Origin: CAYQDF01 sp964416175
Lineage (GTDB): Bacteria > Chloroflexota > Anaerolineae > Anaerolineales > UBA4823
Direction of reading: 5' to 3'
Length of the DNA: 37,692 nucleotides
NCBI GenBank assembly: GCA_964416175.1
Contig: CAYQDF010000020.1
Location: forward strand, 1 to 37,692
The notes below the pieces were generated by a model that was not told where the DNA came from, did no database searches, and saw only the letters and a program-made list of their open reading frames with translations. The position numbers and the translations under genes were made by a program. Position 1 is the first letter of the stretch, and every line of letters starts with the position of its first letter. Of this stretch, positions 1 through 10,260 are shown piece by piece.

Positions 1-75
1 GGAGAGCGGATCACCCGCTCGCAGCAGATCGGGGTGGGATTCACGCTCGCTGGCGTGGCCCTCGCCAGCCTGTGA
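1..75 (+). CDS. C-terminal end of an EamA/DMT-type permease (partial)
   Basis: Reading frame 1 is open from the first base and stops at TGA 73-75, giving the last 24 residues of a protein that starts outside the window. The tail reads GERITRSQQIGVGF and then LAGVALASL. This resembles the final helix of EamA-family drug/metabolite exporters, where a GE-x-hydrophobic loop precedes a last Gly/Ala-rich membrane segment. So little is visible that the family call is tentative. The gene lies just upstream of the lacI promoter and is probably a separate transcription unit. Confidence 0.45.
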   Translation, partial: GERITRSQQIGVGFTLAGVALASL

Positions 76-97
76 GGGTTTACCCGCCAACTCGGTA

Positions 98-127
98 TTG
101 ACAGAGGCTTTCCTGCTACGCTATAAT
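98..127 (+). promoter_or_regulatory. Consensus sigma-70 promoter of the lacI-family gene
   Basis: A perfect -35 hexamer TTGACA (98-103) is followed after 18 bp by a perfect -10 hexamer TATAAT (122-127). Transcription would start near 134, inside the first operator, leaving an untranslated leader of about 54 bases before the GTG at 188. The long open frame that begins with the TTG at 98 is therefore promoter sequence and not coding. Confidence 0.88.
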
Positions 128-129
128 GC

Positions 130-157
130 GGAAAACGTTTTCCGGAAAAGGTTTTCC
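130..157 (+). promoter_or_regulatory. Two tandem LacI-type operators at the transcription start
   Basis: Two abutting 14-bp sites are visible: GGAAAACGTTTTCC (130-143), a perfect palindrome with the central CG typical of LacI/GalR operators, and GGAAAAGGTTTTCC (144-157), a palindrome apart from its central base pair. They begin 2 bp after the -10 box and cover the predicted +1. A bound repressor would block initiation, so the downstream LacI-family protein is probably autoregulated. No second good copy was found elsewhere in the window. Confidence 0.85.
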
Positions 158-187
158 ATACCTTTCTGCCTGGCTTTCTCTCTACCG

Positions 188-1231
188 GTGGCCAAACTCG
201 TCTCCCTCCAGAACGTCGCCCGTGAAGCCGGTGTGTCTCTCACCACCGCCTCGCGCGTGCTCAACAACAGCTCCCATCCAGTCAACCAATCCACAGCCCG
301 GCGGGTGTTAAATGCCGCCGAGCGCCTGGGTTACTCGCCCAACGCCCTCGCCCGGGCGCTGGTCACCCAGCGCAGCGGTATCATCGGCGTGCTGGTGGGC
401 GATAACGCGGACCCCTACTTCGCCATGATCGTGCACGGCATCCACGCCGTCGTGCAGAGCCGGGGGTCGATGGTCATCGTCTGCAACACGCAGCGCAATC
501 CGCAGACTGTGTGGGACTATATCTCCCTGCTGGACAGCTACGACGCCGATGGGATCCTGTTCGTCGGCGGCGCGCTCACCGAACCCGAGTACTCCGAGCA
601 GATTCGCCTGGCCTGTGAGCGCTACTGCCGGAACGGCGGGCACATCGTCACGCTTAGTGAATACCCCCTGCCGGTGCCGAGAGTCAGCATCGATAACGTC
701 AAAGCCAGCTATGACATGACCCGCTACCTGATCGACCTTGGTCACGCGAAGATCGCCTATGTGCGCGGGCCGGAGAATTTGCACACCACCGACCTGCGGG
801 AGCAGGGCTTCCGCCAGGCGATGGCGGAAGCCGGCCTCTCGGTCCGGGCGGAGTTCGTGGTTGGCGGGAGCTTCACCTTTGAGAGCGGCCAGGAGGCCAT
901 GAATGCCCTCCTGGACCTCCCGGAGAGGCCGACGGCGGTCTTCGCTGCCAACGACTTGATGGCGATCGGCTGCGTGTTCACCGCGCTGCGCCGGGGCCTG
1001 CGCATCCCCCAGGATCTCAGCGTGGTTGGAATGGACAACATCGAATCGACCCAGTATCTCACCCCGCAGCTCACCACGGTGGAAGTGCCCATGGTGGAGA
1101 TGGGCAAACAGGCGGCCAGCTGCCTGTTTTCTATGATCGAAGAGGAACAGTTTCCCGAGGTCACGGTCTTACCGCACAGCCTTGTGATCCGCGGTACGGC
1201 TGCGCCGCCCAACCAACCGATCAAACCTTAG
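188..1231 (+). CDS. LacI/GalR-family transcriptional regulator
   Basis: A 347-aa DNA-binding repressor. The N-terminal helix-turn-helix and hinge are clear: VSLQNVAREAGVSLTTASRV, then LNNSS and the RRVLNAAERLGYSPNALARAL segment. A periplasmic-binding-like effector domain follows from about residue 60 (SGIIGVLVGDNADPYF; later TAVFAANDLMAIG and VVGMDNIESTQYLTPQLTTV). The start is placed at GTG 188 because the HTH begins five residues later and everything upstream is promoter and operator. No strong ribosome binding site precedes it. It heads a co-directional run that continues with oxidoreductase and sugar-transport genes, so the effector is probably the transported sugar or a breakdown product. 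It is likely autoregulated by the tandem operators. The effector is unknown. Confidence 0.93.
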   Translation: MAKLVSLQNVAREAGVSLTTASRVLNNSSHPVNQSTARRVLNAAERLGYSPNALARALVTQRSGIIGVLVGDNADPYFAMIVHGIHAVVQSRGSMVIVCNTQRNPQTVWDYISLLDSYDADGILFVGGALTEPEYSEQIRLACERYCRNGGHIVTLSEYPLPVPRVSIDNVKASYDMTRYLIDLGHAKIAYVRGPENLHTTDLREQGFRQAMAEAGLSVRAEFVVGGSFTFESGQEAMNALLDLPERPTAVFAANDLMAIGCVFTALRRGLRIPQDLSVVGMDNIESTQYLTPQLTTVEVPMVEMGKQAASCLFSMIEEEQFPEVTVLPHSLVIRGTAAPPNQPIKP

Positions 1232-1264
1232 CCTGGCGTTTTTCGCAGGGGACAAGGAAGGAAC

Positions 1265-2266
1265 ATGCCCGCACTCAAATTTGGCTTTATCACCACCGAA
1301 GGCGGAGGATATTACCAGGAGGCGCTGAGCGAGGCAGTGCGCGGCGAAGAGCTGGGCTTCGATTCCGTCTGGCTGGAGGAGCATCACGGCGTCAAGAACC
1401 ACTACTGGCCGTCTCCCCTCGTCGCTCTGGCCGGCTACGCCACGCGGACCAGCCGGGTCCGCCTGGGCACCGACATCCTGGTGTTGCCTTTTTATCATCC
1501 GGTGCGGGTGGCTGAAGACGTGGCCCTGCTGGACGTCATGAGCCAGGGACGCTTCATTTTCGGCGCGGCCATCGGTTACCGTCCGCAGGAATTCGAGCTG
1601 TACGAAGTCTCGATGGACAACCGGGGCGCCCGCTACGTCGAACAGCTCAAGATCATCCGCGCCCTGTGGACCCAGGACCGGGTCGATTTCGAAGGCAAAT
1701 TTTACCGGCTGTCCGGTGCGTGCATAGAGCCAAAGCCGCTTTCCCGGCCCCATCCACCGATCTGGTTAGGCGGCTGGGGAGATTTATCGATCAAGCGCGC
1801 CGCAGAGTTGGGCGACGTGTGGATCCCCGGACCGACCGCCAATCTCGAGAAGCTGCTGGCCGCACAGCGGCGATATCACGACTGCCTGGCTGCGGCCGGA
1901 AAGGAGATACCAGGTGAACGCCCCGTCACCCGCGAGGTAATCATCGCTGACACGGACGAACAGGCGTTTGGACTGGCTGAGAAATACCTGCTGATCAATT
2001 ACCGCGACGAGTATGGCGGCGGCTGGCAGCATCCTCTCATTGGCCAACAGGACGCTGCTCCCGTCAACCAGCTCGAAGCGCTCGCCCTTGACCGCTTTAT
2101 CATCGGGAATCCCGAGCGGTGCATCCGGGCTATCCAGCGCTTCGTCGAGATCTTTGGCATGAACCACCTGATCTGCCGCCTGTATTTCCCGGGTATGCCT
2201 CACGTGCATATCTTGCACGAACTGGAGCTGCTCAGCCGGGAAGTGATGCCGGCGTTTCGAGCGTAG
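1265..2266 (+). CDS. LLM-class (luciferase-like) flavin-dependent oxidoreductase
   Basis: A 333-aa TIM-barrel protein of the bacterial luciferase superfamily, which uses FMN or F420. Family hallmarks are KFGFITTEGGG at the N-terminus, GFDSVWLEEHHG, RVRLGTDILVLPFYHPVRVAED, the loop SQGRFIFGAAIGY, and a central KPLSRPHPPIWLGG. AAGGAAGG ends 3 bases before the ATG and is probably the ribosome binding site. The gene follows lacI by 33 bp and ends 2 bp before the permease gene, so it is probably co-transcribed with the transporter. Family members are monooxygenases or F420-dependent dehydrogenases, and neither cofactor nor substrate can be assigned from the sequence. A luciferase-like enzyme inside a sugar-transport operon suggests that the imported compound carries a non-sugar group, but this is inference. 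Confidence 0.9.
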   Translation: MPALKFGFITTEGGGYYQEALSEAVRGEELGFDSVWLEEHHGVKNHYWPSPLVALAGYATRTSRVRLGTDILVLPFYHPVRVAEDVALLDVMSQGRFIFGAAIGYRPQEFELYEVSMDNRGARYVEQLKIIRALWTQDRVDFEGKFYRLSGACIEPKPLSRPHPPIWLGGWGDLSIKRAAELGDVWIPGPTANLEKLLAAQRRYHDCLAAAGKEIPGERPVTREVIIADTDEQAFGLAEKYLLINYRDEYGGGWQHPLIGQQDAAPVNQLEALALDRFIIGNPERCIRAIQRFVEIFGMNHLICRLYFPGMPHVHILHELELLSREVMPAFRA

Positions 2267-2268
2267 AA

Positions 2269-3258
2269 ATGTCTCAAGTTTCTCTCAGATTCGGCAAACT
2301 TTCGACCGGCTTTCGGGTGCTGTTCCAATCCCAATGGTGGGGCTTCTCCCGCATCTATCTGGTGGTGCTTGGAACGGTCCTGCTGGCGGGGATCATCTCC
2401 CCGGATTTTCTGACCGTGAACAACATCTCCAATGTGCTGCGCCAGAGCGCGGCCCTGGGAATCGTCACTATCGGCCAGACCCTGGTGATGATTGGCGGCG
2501 GCTTTGATCTGTCGGTGACTGCGATCATGCAGCTGGCCACCGTGATGATCGCGGAGCTTACCCGTGGGCGAGACGAGCTGATCCTCCCCGCGTTCGCCGC
2601 CTGCCTGTTGATGGGCCTGGCGATTGGCACGTTCAACGGCGTGGCGACCGCCCGGCGCCGGTCCGCCTCTTTTATGGTGACTCTGGCAACCTCGCTTGCG
2701 GTTACAGGGGCGCGCCTGTGGTACACAGGCGCCATGCCCAGCGGTATTCTCCCGGACGGCCTGCGCCCGCTGAGCCAGGGGCAGGTCCTGGGACTTCCTT
2801 TTTCTCTGGTGCTGCTCCTCTGTATGGCGGTCATTGTTTCGATCGTCCTGCGGCGCACCCTGTACGGCAGGTGGTTGTACGCCTCCGGCGCAAACAAGGA
2901 AGCTGCGCGCCTGTCTGGTGTAAAAGTTGATCGGATCTGGATCCTCACCTATACGATCTCGGGCGGCCTGGCCGCGCTGGCCGGGCTGGTGCTGGCCGCC
3001 TATATCGGCTACATCGACCAGTGGTTGGGCGGCGGGTATGACCTGGACTCAATCGCTGCGGCCGCGATCGGCGGCGTGAGCCTGGCAGGCGGGGTGGGCG
3101 GCGTCTGGGGCGCCCTGGCGGGCGTCCTGCTGATCCGGATGCTGATGAGCTTCGTGCTGGTGCTGCAGCTCCCCGTGGAGTATCAGCTGGTCGTCCGCGG
3201 GGCCGTCGTGATCCTGGTGGTAGCCTTGTATTCCCTTGGAAAAAGGCGTGAGGCTTAA
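2269..3258 (+). CDS. ABC sugar transporter permease, RbsC-like (BPD_transp_2)
   Basis: A 329-aa integral membrane protein of the ribose/galactose-type permease family. It shows the characteristic segments SPDFLTVNNISNVLRQSAALGIVTIGQTLVMIGGGFDLSV, the GANKEAARLSGVKVD cytoplasmic loop that contacts the ATPase, and the C-terminal GYDLDSIAAAAIGGVSLAGG motif. About eight to ten hydrophobic segments are present. ATG 2269 lies two bases after the stop of the luciferase-like gene and begins MSQVSLRFGK. The frame is open further upstream, but that part overlaps the previous gene and is not homologous. It is one of two permease units in this operon; the other is fused to the ATPase at 4568-7102, so the channel is probably a heterodimer. 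Confidence 0.93.
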   Translation: MSQVSLRFGKLSTGFRVLFQSQWWGFSRIYLVVLGTVLLAGIISPDFLTVNNISNVLRQSAALGIVTIGQTLVMIGGGFDLSVTAIMQLATVMIAELTRGRDELILPAFAACLLMGLAIGTFNGVATARRRSASFMVTLATSLAVTGARLWYTGAMPSGILPDGLRPLSQGQVLGLPFSLVLLLCMAVIVSIVLRRTLYGRWLYASGANKEAARLSGVKVDRIWILTYTISGGLAALAGLVLAAYIGYIDQWLGGGYDLDSIAAAAIGGVSLAGGVGGVWGALAGVLLIRMLMSFVLVLQLPVEYQLVVRGAVVILVVALYSLGKRREA

Positions 3259-3381
3259 TCGATGGTTTGTCCCAATCCCCTAAAGAAGGAGGTAAGCGCG
3301 GATCTTCTATCAAAGAGCTCGTTCGTAATATGACCGAAGTCTATGCCGATTCAAACTTGTTTCAGGAAGGATGAGGAAACC
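3259..3381 (+). other. Intergenic leader before the binding-protein gene, with an orphan Shine-Dalgarno
   Basis: This 123-bp gap contains AAGGAGGT at 3286-3293, a full match to the anti-Shine-Dalgarno sequence. No ATG, GTG or TTG lies within a usable distance downstream. The next start, ATG 3382, has its own purine-rich site (AGGAAGG and GAGGAAA around 3364-3379). No terminator or clear promoter was recognised. Confidence 0.4.
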
Positions 3382-4497
3382 ATGAACAACTCTAATCGGA
3401 CCATCGTAAGGGACCAGCTGAACCGGCGCGAGTTCCTGCGCCTGGTCGGCCTCGCCTCTGCTTCGGCAGGAGTATCGCTCCTCTTGAATTCTTGTGCGCC
3501 TGCCTCTCCCACCGCGACCGGCGGCGGAGCGCCGTCCCTGGGCATGGTGGATACCTCTGCGTACAAGAAAGATCCGCCCTGGGTGATTGCCAGGTCGGGC
3601 ATGGGGGAAGTCAACTCCTGGCAGGTCATCGCCACCCTGCACTTCGATTACTACGTGCGGGAAAAATACAAGGACCTGTTCAGCGAGGTGCACACCGCCG
3701 CAGCCACCTTCGATCCGGCCAAGCAGGTCTCGGATATGGAGGATCTGCTGACCAAGAACCCGGACATCATGATCGTGCAGCCGGTCACGGGCGGCAACAT
3801 CGTCGCTCAGATCGAGCAGGCCATGGACCGGGGCATCCCCGTCATCCTCGTGGGAGCGCGCGCCTACACCGATAAGTATGTCAGCTACCACGACCGGGAT
3901 AACCCGGCGGTGGGCCGCATTTACGCCGATTACATCTGCCAGAAGATCGGCGGCAAAGGCAGCGTGGCGATCATGATGGGCCTGGCCGGCAATACGTACG
4001 CCGAGGATGTCCTGCGCGGGGTGCGCGAAGGCCTGGCGAGGTATCCGGATGTCAAGGAGGCGGGCCTGGGCTATGGGGTCTGGTCGCCGGTGGAAGGCAA
4101 GACCGCCATGGAGGGCCTGCTGGCTTCCGCGGACCAGATCGACGGGATCATCAACGACGGCGGCAACATGGGCATCGGGATCATCGACGCCTATAAAGAC
4201 GCCGGAAAACCGATCCCGCCCATGTGCGGCGATGACGGCAACGGCTGGCTGCGCAAGGCCAAAGAAAATAACGTCACTTTCCTGGCTGTCCAGGGCGGCG
4301 CCGAGCAGTACGCCGACGCCGTGGAATTCGCAGTCAAGGTCATGCGCGGCGAGCCTGTCGCCCGCGATGTCCTGGCGCCGATCCAGACCTTTGATGAAAC
4401 CCAGCTCGACGATTACTATCGTCCGGACCTGAATGACCAGTATTGGGCGATCAACAAGCTGCCCGAAGAGGTCATCGTCGAGCACTACAAATCCTAA
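3382..4497 (+). CDS. Sugar ABC transporter substrate-binding lipoprotein (RbsB-like)
   Basis: A 371-aa extracytoplasmic binding protein. The N-terminus has a twin-arginine-like motif, LNRREFLRLVG, then a hydrophobic stretch ending in the lipobox LLLNSC, so it is probably exported folded and lipid-anchored. The rest is a periplasmic-binding-protein type I fold of the Peripla_BP_4 class: DLLTKNPDIMIVQPVTGGN, IEQAMDRGIPVILVGARA, GKGSVAIMMGLAGN and GIINDGGNMGIGIIDAYKDAG. ATG 3382 is preferred over 3343 because it sits behind AGGAAGG/GAGGAAA and gives a compact Tat-type signal. It follows one permease and precedes the ATPase-permease fusion. The ligand is probably a sugar or sugar-acid oligomer given the GH88 and KDG genes downstream, but this is not proven. 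Confidence 0.93.
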   Translation: MNNSNRTIVRDQLNRREFLRLVGLASASAGVSLLLNSCAPASPTATGGGAPSLGMVDTSAYKKDPPWVIARSGMGEVNSWQVIATLHFDYYVREKYKDLFSEVHTAAATFDPAKQVSDMEDLLTKNPDIMIVQPVTGGNIVAQIEQAMDRGIPVILVGARAYTDKYVSYHDRDNPAVGRIYADYICQKIGGKGSVAIMMGLAGNTYAEDVLRGVREGLARYPDVKEAGLGYGVWSPVEGKTAMEGLLASADQIDGIINDGGNMGIGIIDAYKDAGKPIPPMCGDDGNGWLRKAKENNVTFLAVQGGAEQYADAVEFAVKVMRGEPVARDVLAPIQTFDETQLDDYYRPDLNDQYWAINKLPEEVIVEHYKS

Positions 4498-4513
4498 TTC
4501 CTGTTCCCACCAG

Positions 4514-4560
4514 CCCCCTCCCTGGCCACGGGGCGTCAGATCCCGCGACCAGGGAGGGGG
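4514..4560 (+). promoter_or_regulatory. Perfect 12-bp hairpin masking the region before the ATPase start
   Basis: CCCCCTCCCTGG (4514-4525) and CCAGGGAGGGGG (4549-4560) are perfect inverted repeats with a 23-base loop. The right arm ends 7 bases before ATG 4568 and contains the purine-rich sequence most like a ribosome binding site. The stem could stabilise the upstream binding-protein message and restrain ATPase translation, which would suit the usual excess of binding protein over ATPase. There is no U-run, so a classical terminator is unlikely. Confidence 0.7.
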
Positions 4561-4567
4561 TGAAGGG

Positions 4568-7102
<2,535 letters not shown>

Positions 7103-7186
7103 CCTGCCGGGCTCAAGATCGTGAGAACTTCGTTCCTCATCTGTGCCCGTGTGTCGAGTCATGAAAGAAGACCAGGAGGTTCACCA

Positions 7187-7537
7187 ATGACAAAGCAAAT
7201 TTGGGGAACAGGCAAATCTCCAGCCAGCCACACTGGCTTCCATGCAAGGCATTTTATCGCCATCGATCTGGAAAGCTGCACGGGCTGCCGGGCCTGCGTG
7301 CTGGCATGTTCCTGGCATCTAACTCGGTCATTCGCCCCAGAAGTTTCCAACATCGACGTCATCCGCGATGATAGCCGGGGCGAAATTAAAGTCATCCTGC
7401 ATTCCTCTTGCGACCATTGTGCTAACGAGGATTTCCCATGGTGCGTTAAATTCTGTGCGCCCAGGGCATTAAAACAAACCATCTCTGCGGAGGATACGCG
7501 CTACTTCGTCGCTCCGCGCGACCTTTCACCTGAATAA
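7187..7537 (+). CDS. Small 4Fe-4S ferredoxin-type electron carrier, partner of the aldehyde oxidoreductase
   Basis: A 116-aa cytoplasmic iron-sulfur protein. It has CTGCRACVLAC (C-x2-C-x2-C-x3-C) and CDHCANEDFPWCVKFC (C-x2-C-x7-C-x3-C), eight cysteines suited to two [4Fe-4S] clusters. There is no signal peptide. ATG 7187 has an AGGAGG site at good spacing; the frame continues upstream without homology. It lies 38 bp before the tungsten oxidoreductase gene. In known AOR systems a small ferredoxin-like subunit carries electrons from the tungstopterin enzyme to ferredoxin or a further oxidoreductase, so this is probably its dedicated acceptor. The base composition of this gene and the next looks somewhat less GC-rich than their neighbours, which may indicate separate acquisition. 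Confidence 0.88.
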   Translation: MTKQIWGTGKSPASHTGFHARHFIAIDLESCTGCRACVLACSWHLTRSFAPEVSNIDVIRDDSRGEIKVILHSSCDHCANEDFPWCVKFCAPRALKQTISAEDTRYFVAPRDLSPE

Positions 7538-7575
7538 AGAAGCTCAAGGATGTTTTCCAGCAAGGAGGATGATCC

Positions 7576-9504
7576 ATGATAAGTCAATGGTATAGTTGGA
7601 CAGGGAAGATGCTGCGTGTTGATCTTACCAACCGTCATATTACCGTTGAACCGCTGGATCGGTACATTGACCTGTTCTTGGGGGGGAAATCCATCAGCCA
7701 GGCTATTCTCTTCGATGAAGTCCCGGAGGGGACGAACGCTTTCGATCCCGAAAACCGCCTGATTTTCGGGGCTGGCACACTTTGTGGGACGCTGGCACCC
7801 AGTTCGGGAAGGTTAACCGTCGCCTGTATGAATGCCTTGACGGGCGGGGTGTGTTCTTCGAACTCTGGGGGCCATTTCGCGCCGGAGCTCAAATACGCCG
7901 GCTACGATCAGATCCTTTTCCAGGGCGCTTCGGATGCCCCTGTATATCTTTGGATTACCAGTGAGGGTGTGGAGCTCCGTGATGCGGAGCTGATTTGGGG
8001 AAAGAATGTTTGGGAAACGCATGACTGGTTGGTGAACGAGCTGCGCGATGAACACCTACACAGTGCACTGATCGGGCCTGCCGGCGAAAACCTCGTGCGG
8101 GGGGCGTGCATCGTTGTAGACCGCAACCGGACTGCTTCCCGAGGAGGTCTGGGTGCGGTAATGGGATCGAAGAAACTGAAAGGGATTGCCGTGCGAGGCA
8201 CAGGTGCGATCAAAGTGGCGAACCCAGAATCCTTCATGCGCGCGGTAGAGCAATCCTGGTGGGTGCTGGCCAACTCAGGCCCGCAGGGGTTGGAGCACAG
8301 AGGTGGAACTCACCTGGTGGGCAGCAAGCCATGCAACCAGGCTTCGCTATTTTCGGTAAGAAATGCCCAGGATGGGTATTGGGCAGACGAGAAGATTTCG
8401 AAGGTCGATTACCCAGTATTCGAATCGAAATACGAAAAACGCAGAGTGGCCAACTTCGCTTGCCCAACGTACTGCAGTCATGTCAATGATCTGAAGACCG
8501 GCCCGTACGCGCCGCTGATCGATGAGGGGATGGAAGCCAATGCGGTTTGGGGCGCCGCCCGTCTGGATATCGATTTCGCTCCCTGGCTCCAGAAATTCCA
8601 CGCCTTGCTAAGCCAGTATGGCGTCGACAACGATTTCGCGACGAACGTGATCGGCTGGGCAATGGAACTCTACGAGAAAGGGCTGATCACAAAGCAGGAC
8701 ACGGATGGGCTGGAGTTGACATGGGGCAACCACGAGGCTGCCCTCTCGATGCTGGAGGCCATCACTTACCGCCGCGGCTTTGGAGATCTATTGGCGGAGG
8801 GAGTCGCACGCGCCTCGCAACAATTCGGACGGGGTTCGGAGCAATTTGCCATCCATATCAAGGGCGCCGACTTCATCGAAGAGTTTCGCGCAACGATCGG
8901 TTGGGGTTTGGGAGTGGCTACTGCATTGCGCGGTGGAGGCCACCTGGATGGAGCCATCCTTCCGGAAACGGATGGTACCCCCGACTATTTGGCAATGAAA
9001 TTATTCGGCGCTCCAACGTTCGACCCGCTTAGCTACGAGGGGAAAGCGAAAATTGTCAAATGGTATGAGTGCTATAAACATGTCATCGATTCCGTGGGGC
9101 TGTGTTACTTTGCCTCCAGTTGGATCGCGGTAGGACAGCGCATCGGCCTGGAAGAGGTTGCTTGCCTTGTATCTACTGCCACCGGCCGAGAGTACACTGC
9201 AGATGAACTGCTTGAAATTGGCCGGCGATCCCATAATATCCAGAAGGCTTTTAACACCCTGCATGCTGGATTCACCCGCGCCGACGATCTTCCTCCGAAG
9301 CGTTTTCTGGAAGAACCGATCAAGTCTGGCCCGTTTGCTGGCGCCAGGCTCGATCTTGAAAAGTGGAATAGTTTGCTAGACGATTATTACCAGTTGCACG
9401 GATGGGATCCAGCGACTGGGTGGCAGACCCGCGCCTGCCTGGAATCACTTGGCCTGCATACGGCCGCCGAAAGATTAGAGGATGCAGGTCGATTGCCGGC
9501 CTGA
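7576..9504 (+). CDS. Aldehyde:ferredoxin oxidoreductase family tungstoenzyme
   Basis: A 642-aa protein, full length for the AOR family, which oxidises aldehydes to acids with a bis-pterin tungsten cofactor and one [4Fe-4S] cluster. Recognisable parts are the N-terminal domain (LRVDLTNRHITVEPLD, LFLGGKSISQAIL, NRLIFGAGTLCGTLAPSSGR), the pterin-binding GGLGAVMGSKKLKGIAVRG, GVDNDFATNVIGWAMELYEKG, and a C-terminal SVGLCYFASS with the distal cluster cysteine C510. The proximal motif is unusual: where the family has C-x2-C-x3-C, this protein has N293-F-A-C296-P-T-Y-C300, so one ligand is replaced. AAGGAGG precedes ATG 7576. It is paired with the ferredoxin at 7187. Substrate unknown; glyceraldehyde or an aldehyde released from the substrate are candidates. 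Confidence 0.92.
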   Translation: MISQWYSWTGKMLRVDLTNRHITVEPLDRYIDLFLGGKSISQAILFDEVPEGTNAFDPENRLIFGAGTLCGTLAPSSGRLTVACMNALTGGVCSSNSGGHFAPELKYAGYDQILFQGASDAPVYLWITSEGVELRDAELIWGKNVWETHDWLVNELRDEHLHSALIGPAGENLVRGACIVVDRNRTASRGGLGAVMGSKKLKGIAVRGTGAIKVANPESFMRAVEQSWWVLANSGPQGLEHRGGTHLVGSKPCNQASLFSVRNAQDGYWADEKISKVDYPVFESKYEKRRVANFACPTYCSHVNDLKTGPYAPLIDEGMEANAVWGAARLDIDFAPWLQKFHALLSQYGVDNDFATNVIGWAMELYEKGLITKQDTDGLELTWGNHEAALSMLEAITYRRGFGDLLAEGVARASQQFGRGSEQFAIHIKGADFIEEFRATIGWGLGVATALRGGGHLDGAILPETDGTPDYLAMKLFGAPTFDPLSYEGKAKIVKWYECYKHVIDSVGLCYFASSWIAVGQRIGLEEVACLVSTATGREYTADELLEIGRRSHNIQKAFNTLHAGFTRADDLPPKRFLEEPIKSGPFAGARLDLEKWNSLLDDYYQLHGWDPATGWQTRACLESLGLHTAAERLEDAGRLPA

Positions 9505-9542
9505 CAATAAAAGCAACCAAGCTATCAGAAAGGAGAATCCCC

Positions 9543-10247
9543 ATGCTTACCCACGAGGAACTTGTCGCCCGCAAGATGGCGCGCATCGACGAGGTGCACC
9601 GCTACGACTTGAAACGCACGGCGCTGATGGTGATCGATATGCAGACCAGCTTCATGGACCCGGAGGCCTCGCTGTGCGTCCCCACTTCCTGGGATATCCT
9701 GCCGCCCATCAAGAAGATGGTGGATTTCTGCCGGGACCACCACATCCTGGTGGTGTTCACCGAGTTTGTCGCCGCCCCGGAGATCCCCTGCCTGCGCGCC
9801 GACCCGTTTGGCCCGGAGCACCTGGTCGCCGAACCCGGGCAGCCGACCGGCTGGGGGCTTCCCTCGAGCAACAGCGTCATCGGCGCAACCGGACCGGAGA
9901 ACCCGGCGACCATCGATGAGTTAAAGCCGCTGCCGGGCGAACCGGTTATCCAGGGCTACACCCTGGACAAATTCTACGGGACTCCCCTCGACCTGTGCTT
10001 GCGGGCGCACGACATCCGCTACTTGATGTTCACCGGGATGATGGCGGACCTGTGCCTGGGAGCCACGCTGTTCAGCGCAGCCATGCGGGATTACCGGGTG
10101 ACTGCCCTCACCGACTGCATCACAACCATCTGGCCGAACATCCTGCAGGCCATGTACGACATCTTCGGGCGCAAGCTGGCTCGCCTGCAGACCTCCGACC
10201 AGGCCATCCAGGAGCTGACAGCCCAGCTTGAATCCGTTCCCGCGTGA
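9543..10247 (+). CDS. Isochorismatase-family cysteine hydrolase (copy 1)
   Basis: A 234-aa cytoplasmic alpha/beta hydrolase of the isochorismatase-like superfamily (nicotinamidases, N-carbamoylsarcosine and ureidoacrylate amidohydrolases, isochorismatase). The Asp-Lys-Cys triad can be placed: D32 in ALMVIDMQTSF, K142 in LDKFYGTPLD, and C170 in FTGMMADLCLGATLFSA. AAAGGAG precedes ATG 9543. It lies 13 bp before the amidohydrolase gene. A second, divergent member follows at 11354, so the two enzymes bracket the amidohydrolase. Members cleave C-N bonds of amides or carbamoyl compounds, or vinyl ethers; the substrate here is not deducible. Confidence 0.88.
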   Translation: MLTHEELVARKMARIDEVHRYDLKRTALMVIDMQTSFMDPEASLCVPTSWDILPPIKKMVDFCRDHHILVVFTEFVAAPEIPCLRADPFGPEHLVAEPGQPTGWGLPSSNSVIGATGPENPATIDELKPLPGEPVIQGYTLDKFYGTPLDLCLRAHDIRYLMFTGMMADLCLGATLFSAAMRDYRVTALTDCITTIWPNILQAMYDIFGRKLARLQTSDQAIQELTAQLESVPA

Positions 10248-10260
10248 CCGGGAGGATGTC

